5,252 bases of DNA, taken from assembly GCA_021199865.1 (NCBI GenBank), contig JAJQHG010000107.1, positions 1 through 5,252 on the forward strand, read 5' to 3'. The first letter of the stretch is position 1; every line of letters starts with the position of its first letter. Position numbers and translations under genes: made by a program. The notes beneath the pieces were generated by a model. It saw nothing but the letters and a program-made list of their open reading frames with translations, was not told the origin of the DNA and did no database searches. Source of the stretch: Methanosphaera sp. GTDB lineage: Archaea > Methanobacteriota > Methanobacteria > Methanobacteriales > Methanobacteriaceae. Positions 1-5,252 of the stretch are shown here, piece by piece.

Positions 1-166
1 CTATAATAATTATCATGAAATAGTACTTATTATTATTCTATAAAATTTATCTTATAAATAATTAATACTTAAAAGAAAAAAAATAAGTTCAATTTAATAG
101 ACTAAATAAAATATCAATAAAATTCCTTTAAACTAAGATAAATTCATAAAAATAGTGATTTATAAT
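1..166. other. AT-rich non-coding stretch, nothing recognised
   Basis: This stretch is almost entirely A and T. Both strands carry frequent stop codons in the frames I read, and there is no start with a ribosome binding site. I see no tRNA-like fold, box C/D motif or repeat array. It probably separates the tRNA cluster from a gene left of the window. Many TATA-like strings occur by chance at this composition, so no promoter is called. Confidence 0.6.
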
Positions 167-182
167 ATTAAAAATTTTTAAT
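167..182 (-). terminator. Candidate terminator after tRNA-Lys(CUU)
   Basis: A perfect 16-base palindrome (ATTAAAAA followed by TTTTTAAT) begins 7 bases beyond the 3' end of the last tRNA of the Asp-Lys-Lys unit. On the minus strand it provides a run of five T, the kind of oligo-T signal that stops archaeal RNA polymerase. The base composition alone makes such palindromes fairly likely, so this is a positional inference. Confidence 0.45.
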
Positions 183-189
183 TAATAGA

Positions 190-263
190 CGGGCCCGACG
201 GGAATTGAACCCGCGACCGCATGGTTAAGAGCCAAGCGCTCTGCCAGACTGAGCTACGAGCCC
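190..263 (-). tRNA. tRNA-Lys(CUU)
   Basis: A 74-base cloverleaf with anticodon CUU (227-229) that reads AAG. The acceptor stem GGGCUCG pairs with CGGGCCC (one U-G pair), the D stem is GCUC/GAGC, and the T arm has five pairs around UUCAAUU. The discriminator is G and no CCA is encoded. It differs from the neighbouring Lys(UUU) gene at 7 of 74 positions. The 4:69 change (U-A to C-G) is compensatory, but 28:42 has gone from C-G to U-U, leaving a mismatch in the anticodon stem (CUUGG against CCAUG). It is the last gene of the Asp-Lys-Lys unit, 38 bases after Lys(UUU). It looks intact, although the mismatch makes it worth testing for expression. Confidence 0.93.
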
Positions 264-301
264 TAAAAATAATATAATTAATAAGTAAAATGATAACAAA
301 A

Positions 302-375
302 CGGGTCCGACGGGAGTTGAACCCGCGACCGCCTGGTTAAAAGCCAGGCGCTCTCCCAGACTGAGCTACGAACCC
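302..375 (-). tRNA. tRNA-Lys(UUU)
   Basis: A 74-base cloverleaf with anticodon UUU (339-341) for AAA/AAG lysine codons. The acceptor GGGUUCG pairs with CGGACCC (U-G at the fifth pair), the D stem is GCUC/GAGC, the anticodon stem CCUGG/CCAGG is fully paired, and the T loop is UUCAACU. The discriminator is G; no CCA is encoded and there is no intron. It lies 13 bases downstream of tRNA-Asp and is very probably cotranscribed with it. In this AT-rich genome, where AAA codons are common, it should be the main lysine tRNA. Confidence 0.97.
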
Positions 376-388
376 AAATAAAAAGTAA

Positions 389-460
389 CGCCTTGGCCGG
401 GATTTGAACCCGAGTCACAGGCTCGACAGGCCTGTATGATCGCCTCTACACTACCAAGGC
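389..460 (-). tRNA. tRNA-Asp(GUC)
   Basis: A 72-base cloverleaf with anticodon GUC (425-427). The acceptor GCCUUGG/CCAAGGC is perfectly paired. The anticodon stem CAGGC/GCCUG flanks loop CUGUCGA, and the T stem UCGGG/CCCGG has one U-G pair. The D stem is short (GUG/CAU plus a U-U), a pattern I know from archaeal tRNA-Asp. The discriminator is G, the usual aspartate identity base; CCA is not encoded. It is the first gene of the Asp-Lys-Lys unit, with the promoter at 514-532 about 53 bases upstream. Confidence 0.97.
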
Positions 461-513
461 ATGCAAAAAATGTTTTGTTATGCCATACATTCAACATTTA
501 CTTATTATTTCAA

Positions 514-532
514 TCATAGTATATAAATGTTT
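514..532 (-). promoter_or_regulatory. Archaeal promoter of the Asp-Lys-Lys tRNA unit
   Basis: Read on the minus strand, there is a BRE-like AAAC (532-529), one base, then TTTATATACTATGA (527-514), whose first eight bases are a canonical archaeal TATA box. The same 14-base string occurs before tRNA-Thr. Transcription would be expected to start about 25 bases further on, near 497-500, leaving a leader of roughly 40 bases that RNase P must remove. The leader contains a 7-bp inverted repeat (468-474 with 493-499). Confidence 0.85.
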
Positions 533-554
533 CTATCTTTGTAACATAAGAATA

Positions 555-579
555 ATTTAAGTAAAAGAATTACTTAAAT
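555..579 (-). terminator. Inverted repeat between the two tRNA units
   Basis: A perfect 10-bp inverted repeat (ATTTAAGTAA at 555-564, TTACTTAAAT at 570-579, 5-base loop) lies 11 bases past the 3' end of tRNA-Tyr and upstream of the Asp unit promoter. On the minus strand it is preceded by the T-rich stretch 580-590, and its loop carries TTCTT. Its position fits 3'-end formation of the Thr-Pro-Tyr transcript. Archaeal termination depends mainly on oligo-T rather than on hairpins, so the role of the stem is inferred. Confidence 0.5.
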
Positions 580-590
580 AAAATAAAGTA

Positions 591-664
<74 letters not shown>

Positions 665-666
665 TA

Positions 667-746
<80 letters not shown>

Positions 747-755
747 ATATATTAG

Positions 756-829
756 AGCCTCAGGGGGGAATTGAACCCCCGACCGCTTGATTACAAGTCA
801 AGCGCTCCACCAGACTGAGCTACTGAGGC
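756..829 (-). tRNA. tRNA-Thr(UGU)
   Basis: A 74-base cloverleaf with anticodon UGU (793-795). The acceptor GCCUCAG/CUGAGGC, D stem GCUC/GAGC, anticodon stem CUUGA/UCAAG and T stem GGGGG/CCCCC are all fully paired. The discriminator is U, as is common for archaeal tRNA-Thr. CCA is not encoded. It is the first gene of the Thr-Pro-Tyr unit, with the promoter at 887-905 upstream. The leader contains a 7-bp hairpin at 847-865. Confidence 0.97.
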
Positions 830-846
830 ATCCGTATCCTTCATCT

Positions 847-865
847 TTTGTAATATTTTTACAAA
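847..865 (-). repeat. Hairpin in the tRNA-Thr leader
   Basis: TTTGTAA (847-853) and TTACAAA (859-865) form a perfect 7-bp inverted repeat with a 5-base loop, just after the transcription start expected from the promoter at 887-905. It lies inside the transcribed leader that RNase P would cut away. It may be a chance product of AT-rich sequence. Confidence 0.35.
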
Positions 866-886
866 GCCAATTATTAGTTTATTCGT

Positions 887-905
887 TCATAGTATATAAA
901 GGTTT
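887..905 (-). promoter_or_regulatory. Archaeal promoter of the Thr-Pro-Tyr tRNA unit
   Basis: On the minus strand: BRE-like AAAC (905-902), one base, then TTTATATACTATGA (900-887), beginning with a canonical TATA box. The core is identical to that before tRNA-Asp. Transcription should start near 870-873, about 42 bases before the tRNA. The box lies only about 60 bases beyond the pgk stop codon, so pgk transcripts must end before or within it to keep the units separate. Confidence 0.88.
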
Positions 906-914
906 TGGTAAATA

Positions 915-950
915 CTTTTTTCAATAAAAATTGATTAAAAAATAAGAAAT
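915..950 (-). terminator. Candidate pgk terminator
   Basis: Ten bases beyond the pgk stop, the minus strand has T-rich runs (six T at 937-942, four T between the stem arms). There is also an imperfect hairpin: TCAAT (921-925) pairs with ATTGA (930-934), and an A/T stem extends it past a 2-base bulge. This matches the oligo-T type of archaeal termination signal and lies just before the tRNA-Thr promoter. The sequence is so AT-rich that the call rests mainly on position. Confidence 0.4.
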
Positions 951-960
951 AAGGATTTAT

Positions 961-2193
961 TTATAAATCATTATATTTCTTTGCTGAATCAATCAAAGCC
1001 TCAACAGCAGGCAATTCTTCACCAGCAATTAAATTAATACTAGCTCCCCCACCACTAGAAATATGAGTAATCTTATCATCAAGATCCATTGAACTAGCAG
1101 CAGCAGCTAGATGTCCACCACCAATAATAGAAAATCCCTCAGATTCAGCCATATAATTTAATAAATCCTCTGTACCGATATTAAATCCAGACTTCTCAAA
1201 TACACCTGCTGGACCATTAGCAAATAATGTCTTAGCAGAAAGAATCTTCTCTTTATACATATCAATAGTCTTAGACCCTATATCATATATTGGAAGATCA
1301 GGAATATTATCTAAATCATACTCAACACGATTATCATCCTCTAAGATAGCAAGATCAATTGGCATAATAATCTTATCAGAATAATCATCTAACAAATTGC
1401 GTGCTACCTCAATATAATCCTTAAATCCACGTTCATCAATAAACTTCTCATTATATGGTTTAATATCAACACCACTAGCTAATAAGAATATATTAGCAAC
1501 AAGACCAGTTGTTAAAACATAATCAGCACTCTCAGTCTTTAGAGCATTAGCCATCACATTAATTGAGTCATCAGCCTTAATTCCACCAAGAACATATACT
1601 CTTGGCTCCTGTGCATTATCAAGTATACCAAAGAGTGAACTTAACTCTAATTCCATTACACGACCAGCAAGTGATGGAAGTACCCTTGAAAAACCAATAA
1701 GTGATGTCTGTGAACGATGAGCTGTAGCAAATGCATCATTAATAAAATAGTCTGCTAATGGTGCAAGTGATCTAACCATTATACAGTCAGCTTGTTCATC
1801 AGCTGAAAGATTAGCCATCTCCTCAGAATAGAAACGTACATTTTCTAGTAATATAATCTCACCATTTACCATGTTACGTATAACATCCTGTACATACTTA
1901 GAGAATATAGAATCTATATACTCAACATCCTTAGACATTATATTAGATAATGACTTTGCATGTGCCTTTAGTGTAGTAAAATCAGATTTACCTGGACGAC
2001 TTTGATGAGCAAGTAACACAACCCTTGCTCCACGATCAGATAACTCAGATACAGTACCTGCATGTAAAACCATTCTAGTATCATCTAATAATTCATCACT
2101 TAATGGATCAACAGGTGAATTAACATCTATTCTTACAATAACAGTTTTACCCTCAAAGTCCACATCATCCATGGTTTTAAATTTATAATCCAT
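961..2193 (-). CDS. pgk: Phosphoglycerate kinase
   Basis: Cytosolic enzyme that transfers phosphate between 1,3-bisphosphoglycerate and ADP, giving 3-phosphoglycerate and ATP. In a methanogen it probably runs mostly in the gluconeogenic direction. The protein is 410 aa, the usual archaeal length. Family motifs appear in order: VRIDVNSP (about 20-27), LAHQSRPG (61-68), LLENVRF (115-121), INDAFATAHRS (151-161), LGGIKADDS (202-210), nucleotide-site NGPAGVFE (326-333), GGGH (358-361) and SSGGGAS (379-385). GGGH replaces the bacterial GGGD, which I recall as usual in archaea. An ATG seven codons further upstream is open, but the start at 2193 is preferred: GAGGG lies 5 bases before it, and the protein then begins MDYKFKTMDD, close to the family N-terminus. 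It lies 25 bases after the tpiA stop and is probably cotranscribed. Confidence 0.96.
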   Translation of the reverse strand: MDYKFKTMDDVDFEGKTVIVRIDVNSPVDPLSDELLDDTRMVLHAGTVSELSDRGARVVLLAHQSRPGKSDFTTLKAHAKSLSNIMSKDVEYIDSIFSKYVQDVIRNMVNGEIILLENVRFYSEEMANLSADEQADCIMVRSLAPLADYFINDAFATAHRSQTSLIGFSRVLPSLAGRVMELELSSLFGILDNAQEPRVYVLGGIKADDSINVMANALKTESADYVLTTGLVANIFLLASGVDIKPYNEKFIDERGFKDYIEVARNLLDDYSDKIIMPIDLAILEDDNRVEYDLDNIPDLPIYDIGSKTIDMYKEKILSAKTLFANGPAGVFEKSGFNIGTEDLLNYMAESEGFSIIGGGHLAAAASSMDLDDKITHISSGGGASINLIAGEELPAVEALIDSAKKYNDL

Positions 2194-2198
2194 AATAT

Positions 2199-2203
2199 CC
2201 CTC
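2199..2203 (-). promoter_or_regulatory. Ribosome binding site that decides the pgk start
   Basis: GAGGG lies 5 bases before the ATG at 2193. If translation began at the upstream in-frame ATG codons (2214 or 2205), this motif would lie inside the coding region, and neither of those codons has a comparable purine motif in front of it. It therefore supports the shorter 410-aa protein. Confidence 0.75.
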
Positions 2204-2218
2204 ATTCTAAGCATGTAA

Positions 2219-2896
2219 TTATATTAAGCTTACTAAGTCAATTAATGCCTGTTTTTGATCATCAGCCTTAATTATACCAGAAGCTAATAAAACACCTTCT
2301 GCACCAAGCTCTAAGGCAGCCTTCATATCCTCACCAGTAGATATTCCTGCACCACATAATACTGGGATATCCTTATTTATCTTATGTATTTGATCAACTG
2401 AATCCTCAACAACTTCAGGGTTAGCCTTAGATACAGGAATACCTGTACCTATAAGTTCTGGTGGTTCTATTGCAATATAATCTGGATTAAATGATGCAAC
2501 AGCAGCACTTGTCTTTACATTATTTGTACATAATACACTTTTTAGATCTAATTCTCTAGCTTTTGTTACAACATCATCAATATCTGCTAGTGTTAATCTC
2601 TTCTCAGAGTGATTAATTAATGTACCAGCCATACCACACTCTTTTATAGCTTCAGGTAGTATTGATCCAGTATGACCTCCAGGAGTAATTGAATCCATAT
2701 GCTGAGAATATACGGGTATATCAACAGCCTCTTTAATCATACGTAGATCCACTGCTTGTGGAGCTATAGCCATATTAATTCCTGTCTCTATACTTGCTTG
2801 CTCAACATACTTTGATAATTGTAGTGCATTAGCACCAGTTGACTGAGCATATGTTTTATAGTTAAGTATTATTATTGGTGTTTCATTATTAGTCAT
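2219..2896 (-). CDS. tpiA: Triosephosphate isomerase, archaeal type
   Basis: Cytosolic TIM-barrel enzyme that interconverts dihydroxyacetone phosphate and glyceraldehyde 3-phosphate. At 225 aa it has the compact archaeal length, against about 250 in bacteria and eukaryotes. The active-site residues are visible: N12 and K14 in LNYKTY, catalytic H96 in INHSEKR and catalytic E144 in IEPPELIGTG, which leads into the mobile loop. The phosphate-binding segments are CGAGIS (181-186) and GVLLASG (201-207). QHMDSITPGGHTG (65-77) is also typical of the archaeal branch. AGGT (2903-2906) lies 6 bases before the ATG and serves as the ribosome binding site. It is the first gene of the tpiA-pgk operon, so consecutive triose-phosphate enzymes are made together. 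No key residue is missing. Confidence 0.97.
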   Translation of the reverse strand: MTNNETPIIILNYKTYAQSTGANALQLSKYVEQASIETGINMAIAPQAVDLRMIKEAVDIPVYSQHMDSITPGGHTGSILPEAIKECGMAGTLINHSEKRLTLADIDDVVTKARELDLKSVLCTNNVKTSAAVASFNPDYIAIEPPELIGTGIPVSKANPEVVEDSVDQIHKINKDIPVLCGAGISTGEDMKAALELGAEGVLLASGIIKADDQKQALIDLVSLI

Positions 2897-3119
2897 AAAA
2901 TTACCTACATTATTACTTTAATATAATTTGACTTAACTTATGAAAAGTATTATATTAATAACATATTTGTTAATTATTTTATATTTTAATTGTCATTATT
3001 AATCACAGTTTATGTAATCTAATACATAATATTATAGAAAGAATTTGTGTATAATATAGAAAAAATAATTTTTGTAGATATAAAATTATTATCCTATTAA
3101 TAACAGATATTAAATTAGT
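2897..3119. promoter_or_regulatory. Divergent promoter region between tpiA and taw1
   Basis: This AT-rich region of 223 bases holds no gene that I can support. It must contain promoters for both flanking genes. For taw1 the best box is TATAAAAT at 3079-3086; it would start transcription near 3107, a leader of about 12 bases without a ribosome binding motif. For tpiA a box at 2951-2958 (TTAATATA on the minus strand) would give a leader of about 33 bases that includes the AGGT motif. A second minus-strand box at 2919-2926 lies too close to leave that motif in the message. A 10-base palindrome, ATAATATTAT (3026-3035), is unremarkable at this composition. The box assignments are tentative. Confidence 0.45.
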
Positions 3120-4067
3120 ATGTATATTTCAGAAGAAAAGAAAAAAGATTTAGAGAAGAAAGGTTACAGGTTTGCTGGAGAAAACTTACATGCAGGTAAC
3201 AAGATCTGTCATTGGACACGTAAAAGTATAGTTGATGACGGAGTATGCTACAAGGAAGAATTCTATGGCATCAAAAGTCATAGATGTCTACAGATGTCAC
3301 CAGCAATACCCTACTGTCAACATAAATGTCTATTCTGTTGGAGAGATACAGAGCTAACACAAACATCATGGGATACTGATGACTATGATGATCCAAAGAC
3401 AATTATTGAGGACTGTATAGAAAACCAGAAGAAGTTACTATGTGGATTCTTTGGTAATGATAAAGCTAACCCTAAAAAGTTAGAAGAATGTGTAAAGCCT
3501 AATAATGCTGCTATGAGTCTTGCAGGAGAACCCCTATTATACCCTGATATTAATCAATTAATAGAAGAATTTGGAAAAATGGACTTTACAACATTTTTAG
3601 TAACAAATGGTGAAGCTCCAGATAAATTAGCTCAATTAGAAGATGCTGAACCAACACAATTATATGTATCACTTGATGCACCTAATAAAGAGGTATATAA
3701 GAAGACATGTTTACCACAAGTACCTGATGGATGGGATAAACTACAAGAAAGTCTTGAACTCTTATCTACACTAGATACACGTAAAGTTCTACGTATAACA
3801 TCAGTCAAAGACTTGAATATGGTACATCCAGAGGAGTATGCAAAGATAATTAATAAATATGATGTGGATTATGTTGAAATAAAAGCATACATGTATGTTG
3901 GTGACTCAAGAAACAGATTAAAATGGGAAAACATGCCAAAAACTGTTGATATGCATGAATTTACTAAAAGTATAGCTGATAATACAAGCCTTGGCATAAT
4001 AAACGAAGTAGAAAAAAGTAGGGTATTATTGTTAGGATCAAAGCAACCAAAAAAATATAATAAGTAG
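3120..4067 (+). CDS. taw1: tRNA 4-demethylwyosine synthase, radical SAM (Taw1/TYW1)
   Basis: Radical S-adenosylmethionine enzyme that condenses N1-methylguanosine at position 37 of tRNA-Phe with two carbons of pyruvate to give 4-demethylwyosine, the first tricyclic step toward wyosine-type bases. The 315-aa length fits the archaeal flavodoxin-less form. The radical SAM cluster motif CxxxCxxC is C66, C70, C73 (PYCQHKCLFCW). Three further cysteines, C30, C43 and C56, have the spacing of the second iron-sulfur cluster ligands known in the Methanocaldococcus enzyme. K45 in CYKEEFYG matches the lysine proposed to bind pyruvate there. MSLAGEPLLYP (132-142), LYVSLDAPN (181-189) and a C-terminal wyosine-base domain (IKAYMYVGDSRNRL, 254-267) follow. 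The start is firm: an in-frame stop lies 9 bases upstream. No ribosome binding motif is seen, suggesting a short-leader or leaderless message. Confidence 0.96.
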   Translation: MYISEEKKKDLEKKGYRFAGENLHAGNKICHWTRKSIVDDGVCYKEEFYGIKSHRCLQMSPAIPYCQHKCLFCWRDTELTQTSWDTDDYDDPKTIIEDCIENQKKLLCGFFGNDKANPKKLEECVKPNNAAMSLAGEPLLYPDINQLIEEFGKMDFTTFLVTNGEAPDKLAQLEDAEPTQLYVSLDAPNKEVYKKTCLPQVPDGWDKLQESLELLSTLDTRKVLRITSVKDLNMVHPEEYAKIINKYDVDYVEIKAYMYVGDSRNRLKWENMPKTVDMHEFTKSIADNTSLGIINEVEKSRVLLLGSKQPKKYNK

Positions 4068-4084
4068 AAAAATAAAATATGTAT

Positions 4085-4092
4085 GAGGTGAT
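4085..4092 (+). promoter_or_regulatory. Strong ribosome binding site for the DUF1002 gene
   Basis: GAGGTGAT is an eight-base match to the complement of the usual archaeal 16S rRNA 3' end and lies 5 bases before the ATG at 4098. It fixes that start and suggests efficient translation. It contrasts with taw1 upstream, which has no such motif. Confidence 0.85.
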
Positions 4093-4097
4093 AAATT

Positions 4098-5051
4098 ATG
4101 TGGGGTAAACTCGCAGGAATACTAATAATACTATTTATTATTGTAGGATTATTTGTACCACTAGACTCCATTGGAGTAAGTAGTAATTCATCAAATACTG
4201 CAATAACATATGGTATAGCAACATACAACAATGATGACTATAAAAATACAGTGGACACATATTTTGAAGAAAATGGAAATGTTAATCTAAACAATGCAAA
4301 CGAAACCATAATAACTGCTAGTGATGTGAATGAAATATCTGGAAATATAAGTAGCCGTACATATAATGATGATCAAGTCTTATCCTGTGCACTGGTAGAT
4401 CTAAGTAGTAATAATGATCTAACAGTAGATGTAGATGAATCAAAAATAACAACAGTAACAGAAGAAATGTATATATCTGCACTAAATTCATCTGGTATAA
4501 CACAGGGACATGTAATAGTAACATCACCTACAACTGCAACAGGTGAATCAGCACTTGCTGGAATAATGGAATCATATGAAACCGCAACGGGTGTAGAAAT
4601 ACCTAGTGAAGTAAAAGATGCTGCAAACAATGAAATATATACACAAAGTGAAGTTGTCAATAACTCAAATGCAACAGCTGATGAAGTAGCAGATCTTGTA
4701 AGTGAAGCAAAAGATCAAGTATCACAAGAGAACACAACAGATAACCAGACAATAATAAGTATTGTAACCAATATTGCAAGTAACAATAACATCAACATAT
4801 CAGATGATGACATAAACAATATTGCAAACAGTATATCAGAGAGCCAATCAGTACAAGATCAAGCATCAGACTATCAAAGTCAGATATCCGACTATGTAAG
4901 TAGTGAAGGATCACAAACATTATTTGAGAGTTTATGGAATACAATCCAATCATTCATTAATAGTATAACGGGTGTTACAGATAGTTTAAGTAGCAACTCA
5001 TCAAATAATAGTAGTAATAGTAGTAATAATACATCAAATACTAGTTATTAA
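4098..5051 (+). CDS. DUF1002 family protein, membrane-anchored or secreted, function unknown
   Basis: A 317-aa protein. Residues 5-22 are strongly hydrophobic after a single lysine: a signal peptide or N-terminal anchor that would place the rest outside the cell. Residues about 35-210 resemble DUF1002 (Pfam PF06207, also in Firmicutes YpuA-like proteins). Characteristic parts are TYGIA near 37, TTVTEEMYISAL (118-129), GHVIVTSP (137-144) and GESALAGIMESYETATG (149-165). Residues about 210-290 are polar and probably helical; 297-317 is a low-complexity Asn/Ser/Thr tail. About sixteen N-X-S/T sequons occur, six of them in the tail, consistent with a glycosylated surface protein. There is one cysteine (C97). 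It starts 30 bases after taw1 and could be read through from it, but its own strong ribosome binding site and unrelated role allow a separate message. The family has no established biochemical function that I know. Confidence 0.85.
   Translation: MWGKLAGILIILFIIVGLFVPLDSIGVSSNSSNTAITYGIATYNNDDYKNTVDTYFEENGNVNLNNANETIITASDVNEISGNISSRTYNDDQVLSCALVDLSSNNDLTVDVDESKITTVTEEMYISALNSSGITQGHVIVTSPTTATGESALAGIMESYETATGVEIPSEVKDAANNEIYTQSEVVNNSNATADEVADLVSEAKDQVSQENTTDNQTIISIVTNIASNNNINISDDDINNIANSISESQSVQDQASDYQSQISDYVSSEGSQTLFESLWNTIQSFINSITGVTDSLSSNSSNNSSNSSNNTSNTSY
5007..5024 (+). repeat. Two exact 9-base repeats coding Asn-Ser-Ser
   Basis: AATAGTAGT occurs twice in tandem and in frame, followed by a partial third copy. 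Each copy encodes Asn-Ser-Ser, a potential N-glycosylation sequon. Codon-identical tandem copies point to recent slippage or expansion in the tail of the DUF1002 protein, and the copy number may vary between strains. Confidence 0.7.
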
Positions 5052-5082
5052 TCTCCAATCATCACTAATTGATTAAATGTGT

Positions 5083-5093
5083 AAATATATAAG
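5083..5093 (+). promoter_or_regulatory. Candidate promoter of a following gene
   Basis: AAATATATAAG contains a good TATA box (5086-5093) 34 bases after the DUF1002 stop. Transcription would begin near 5114, shortly before an ATG at 5122. That ATG opens a frame beginning MRNKKLIVMN and running into proline codons made by the poly-C tract, with a stop at 5173. A real gene may start here, with its continuation lost in the corrupted end. Confidence 0.4.
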
Positions 5094-5151
5094 TTAGATC
5101 TACTAAGAAAGATAAAAAATTATGCGTAATAAGAAATTAATAGTAATGAAT

Positions 5152-5252
5152 CCACCCCCCCCCATTATATTTTGATAAATGGTGTTATATGGGGAGAATA
5201 AAACAGCAGAGGGGGCGCCCGGAGATAACCTGGTGAGAGAGGGGGGGGGCGG
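5152..5252. other. Anomalous GC-rich, homopolymer-laden end, probably artefact
   Basis: Nine C (5155-5163), five G (5211-5215), the palindrome GGGCGCCC (5213-5220) and nine G (5241-5249) occur within 100 bases. About three quarters of the last 44 bases are G or C, whereas other non-tRNA intergenic DNA here is nearly pure A/T. No frame stays open with plausible protein sequence. Poly-G is a known no-signal artefact of two-colour Illumina chemistry, and poly-C is its complement. The simplest reading is mis-assembled low-quality read ends at a contig terminus. Do not annotate genes across this stretch. Confidence 0.75.

Noticed and set aside
2897..3119. Riboswitch, small RNA or box C/D RNA in the divergent intergenic region
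   Set aside because: There is no GC-containing stem, no paired C/D boxes and no conserved aptamer core; only AT-rich text with chance palindromes.
3869..4231. Minus-strand open frame of 120 codons
   Set aside because: It lies antisense to the conserved end of taw1 and the start of the DUF1002 gene. It has no ribosome binding site, and its hydrophobic content follows from reading AT-rich coding DNA backwards.
4318..4660. Two overlapping minus-strand open frames (69 and 95 codons)
   Set aside because: Both lie within the DUF1002 gene on the opposite strand. One is a low-complexity Leu/His product of complementary codons and the other is a Ser/Val-rich shadow; no initiation signals.
5056..5074. 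Weak hairpin after the DUF1002 stop as a terminator
   Set aside because: A 5-bp stem (AATCA/TGATT) with an 8-base loop and no following T run on the plus strand; too weak to support.

Overview
The window looks like part of a very AT-rich euryarchaeal methanogen chromosome. Order Methanobacteriales is likely, possibly Methanosphaera or a relative; this is inferred from gene content and base composition, not from a database search. The archaeal signs are direct: TATA boxes with an A-rich BRE in front of tRNA units, tRNA genes without an encoded CCA end, the short archaeal-type triosephosphate isomerase (225 aa), a Taw1/TYW1 wyosine enzyme, and GAGG/GGTGAT ribosome binding sites.

Layout. Positions 1-189 are AT-rich non-coding DNA. 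Positions 190-829 hold six tRNA genes on the minus strand, in two units read from right to left: Thr(UGU)-Pro(UGG)-Tyr(GUA), then Asp(GUC)-Lys(UUU)-Lys(CUU). Each unit has its own archaeal promoter. The two promoters share an identical 14-base core and sit at nearly the same distance from the first tRNA. A perfect 10-bp inverted repeat lies between the units. Next, still on the minus strand, come pgk (961-2193) and, upstream of it, tpiA (2219-2896). They form a two-gene operon for consecutive triose-phosphate steps of glycolysis/gluconeogenesis. A 223-bp AT-rich divergent intergenic region separates it from the plus-strand genes: taw1 (3120-4067), which makes 4-demethylwyosine at G37 of tRNA-Phe, and, 30 bases on, a DUF1002 protein with an N-terminal hydrophobic segment and an Asn/Ser-rich tail (4098-5051). 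A good TATA box and a possible new start codon follow. The sequence then breaks into poly-C, poly-G and GC-rich text that is unlike everything else here and is probably a contig-end artefact.

How it works together. Most of the window is housekeeping: decoding (six tRNAs), tRNA modification (Taw1, whose substrate tRNA-Phe is not in this window) and central carbon metabolism (TpiA, Pgk). The least understood gene is the DUF1002 protein. I found no convincing new multi-gene system. The points most worth checking are the two near-identical Lys tRNAs with different anticodons, one with a broken anticodon-stem pair; the shared tRNA promoter module; the exported DUF1002 protein beside taw1; and the unreliable right end.
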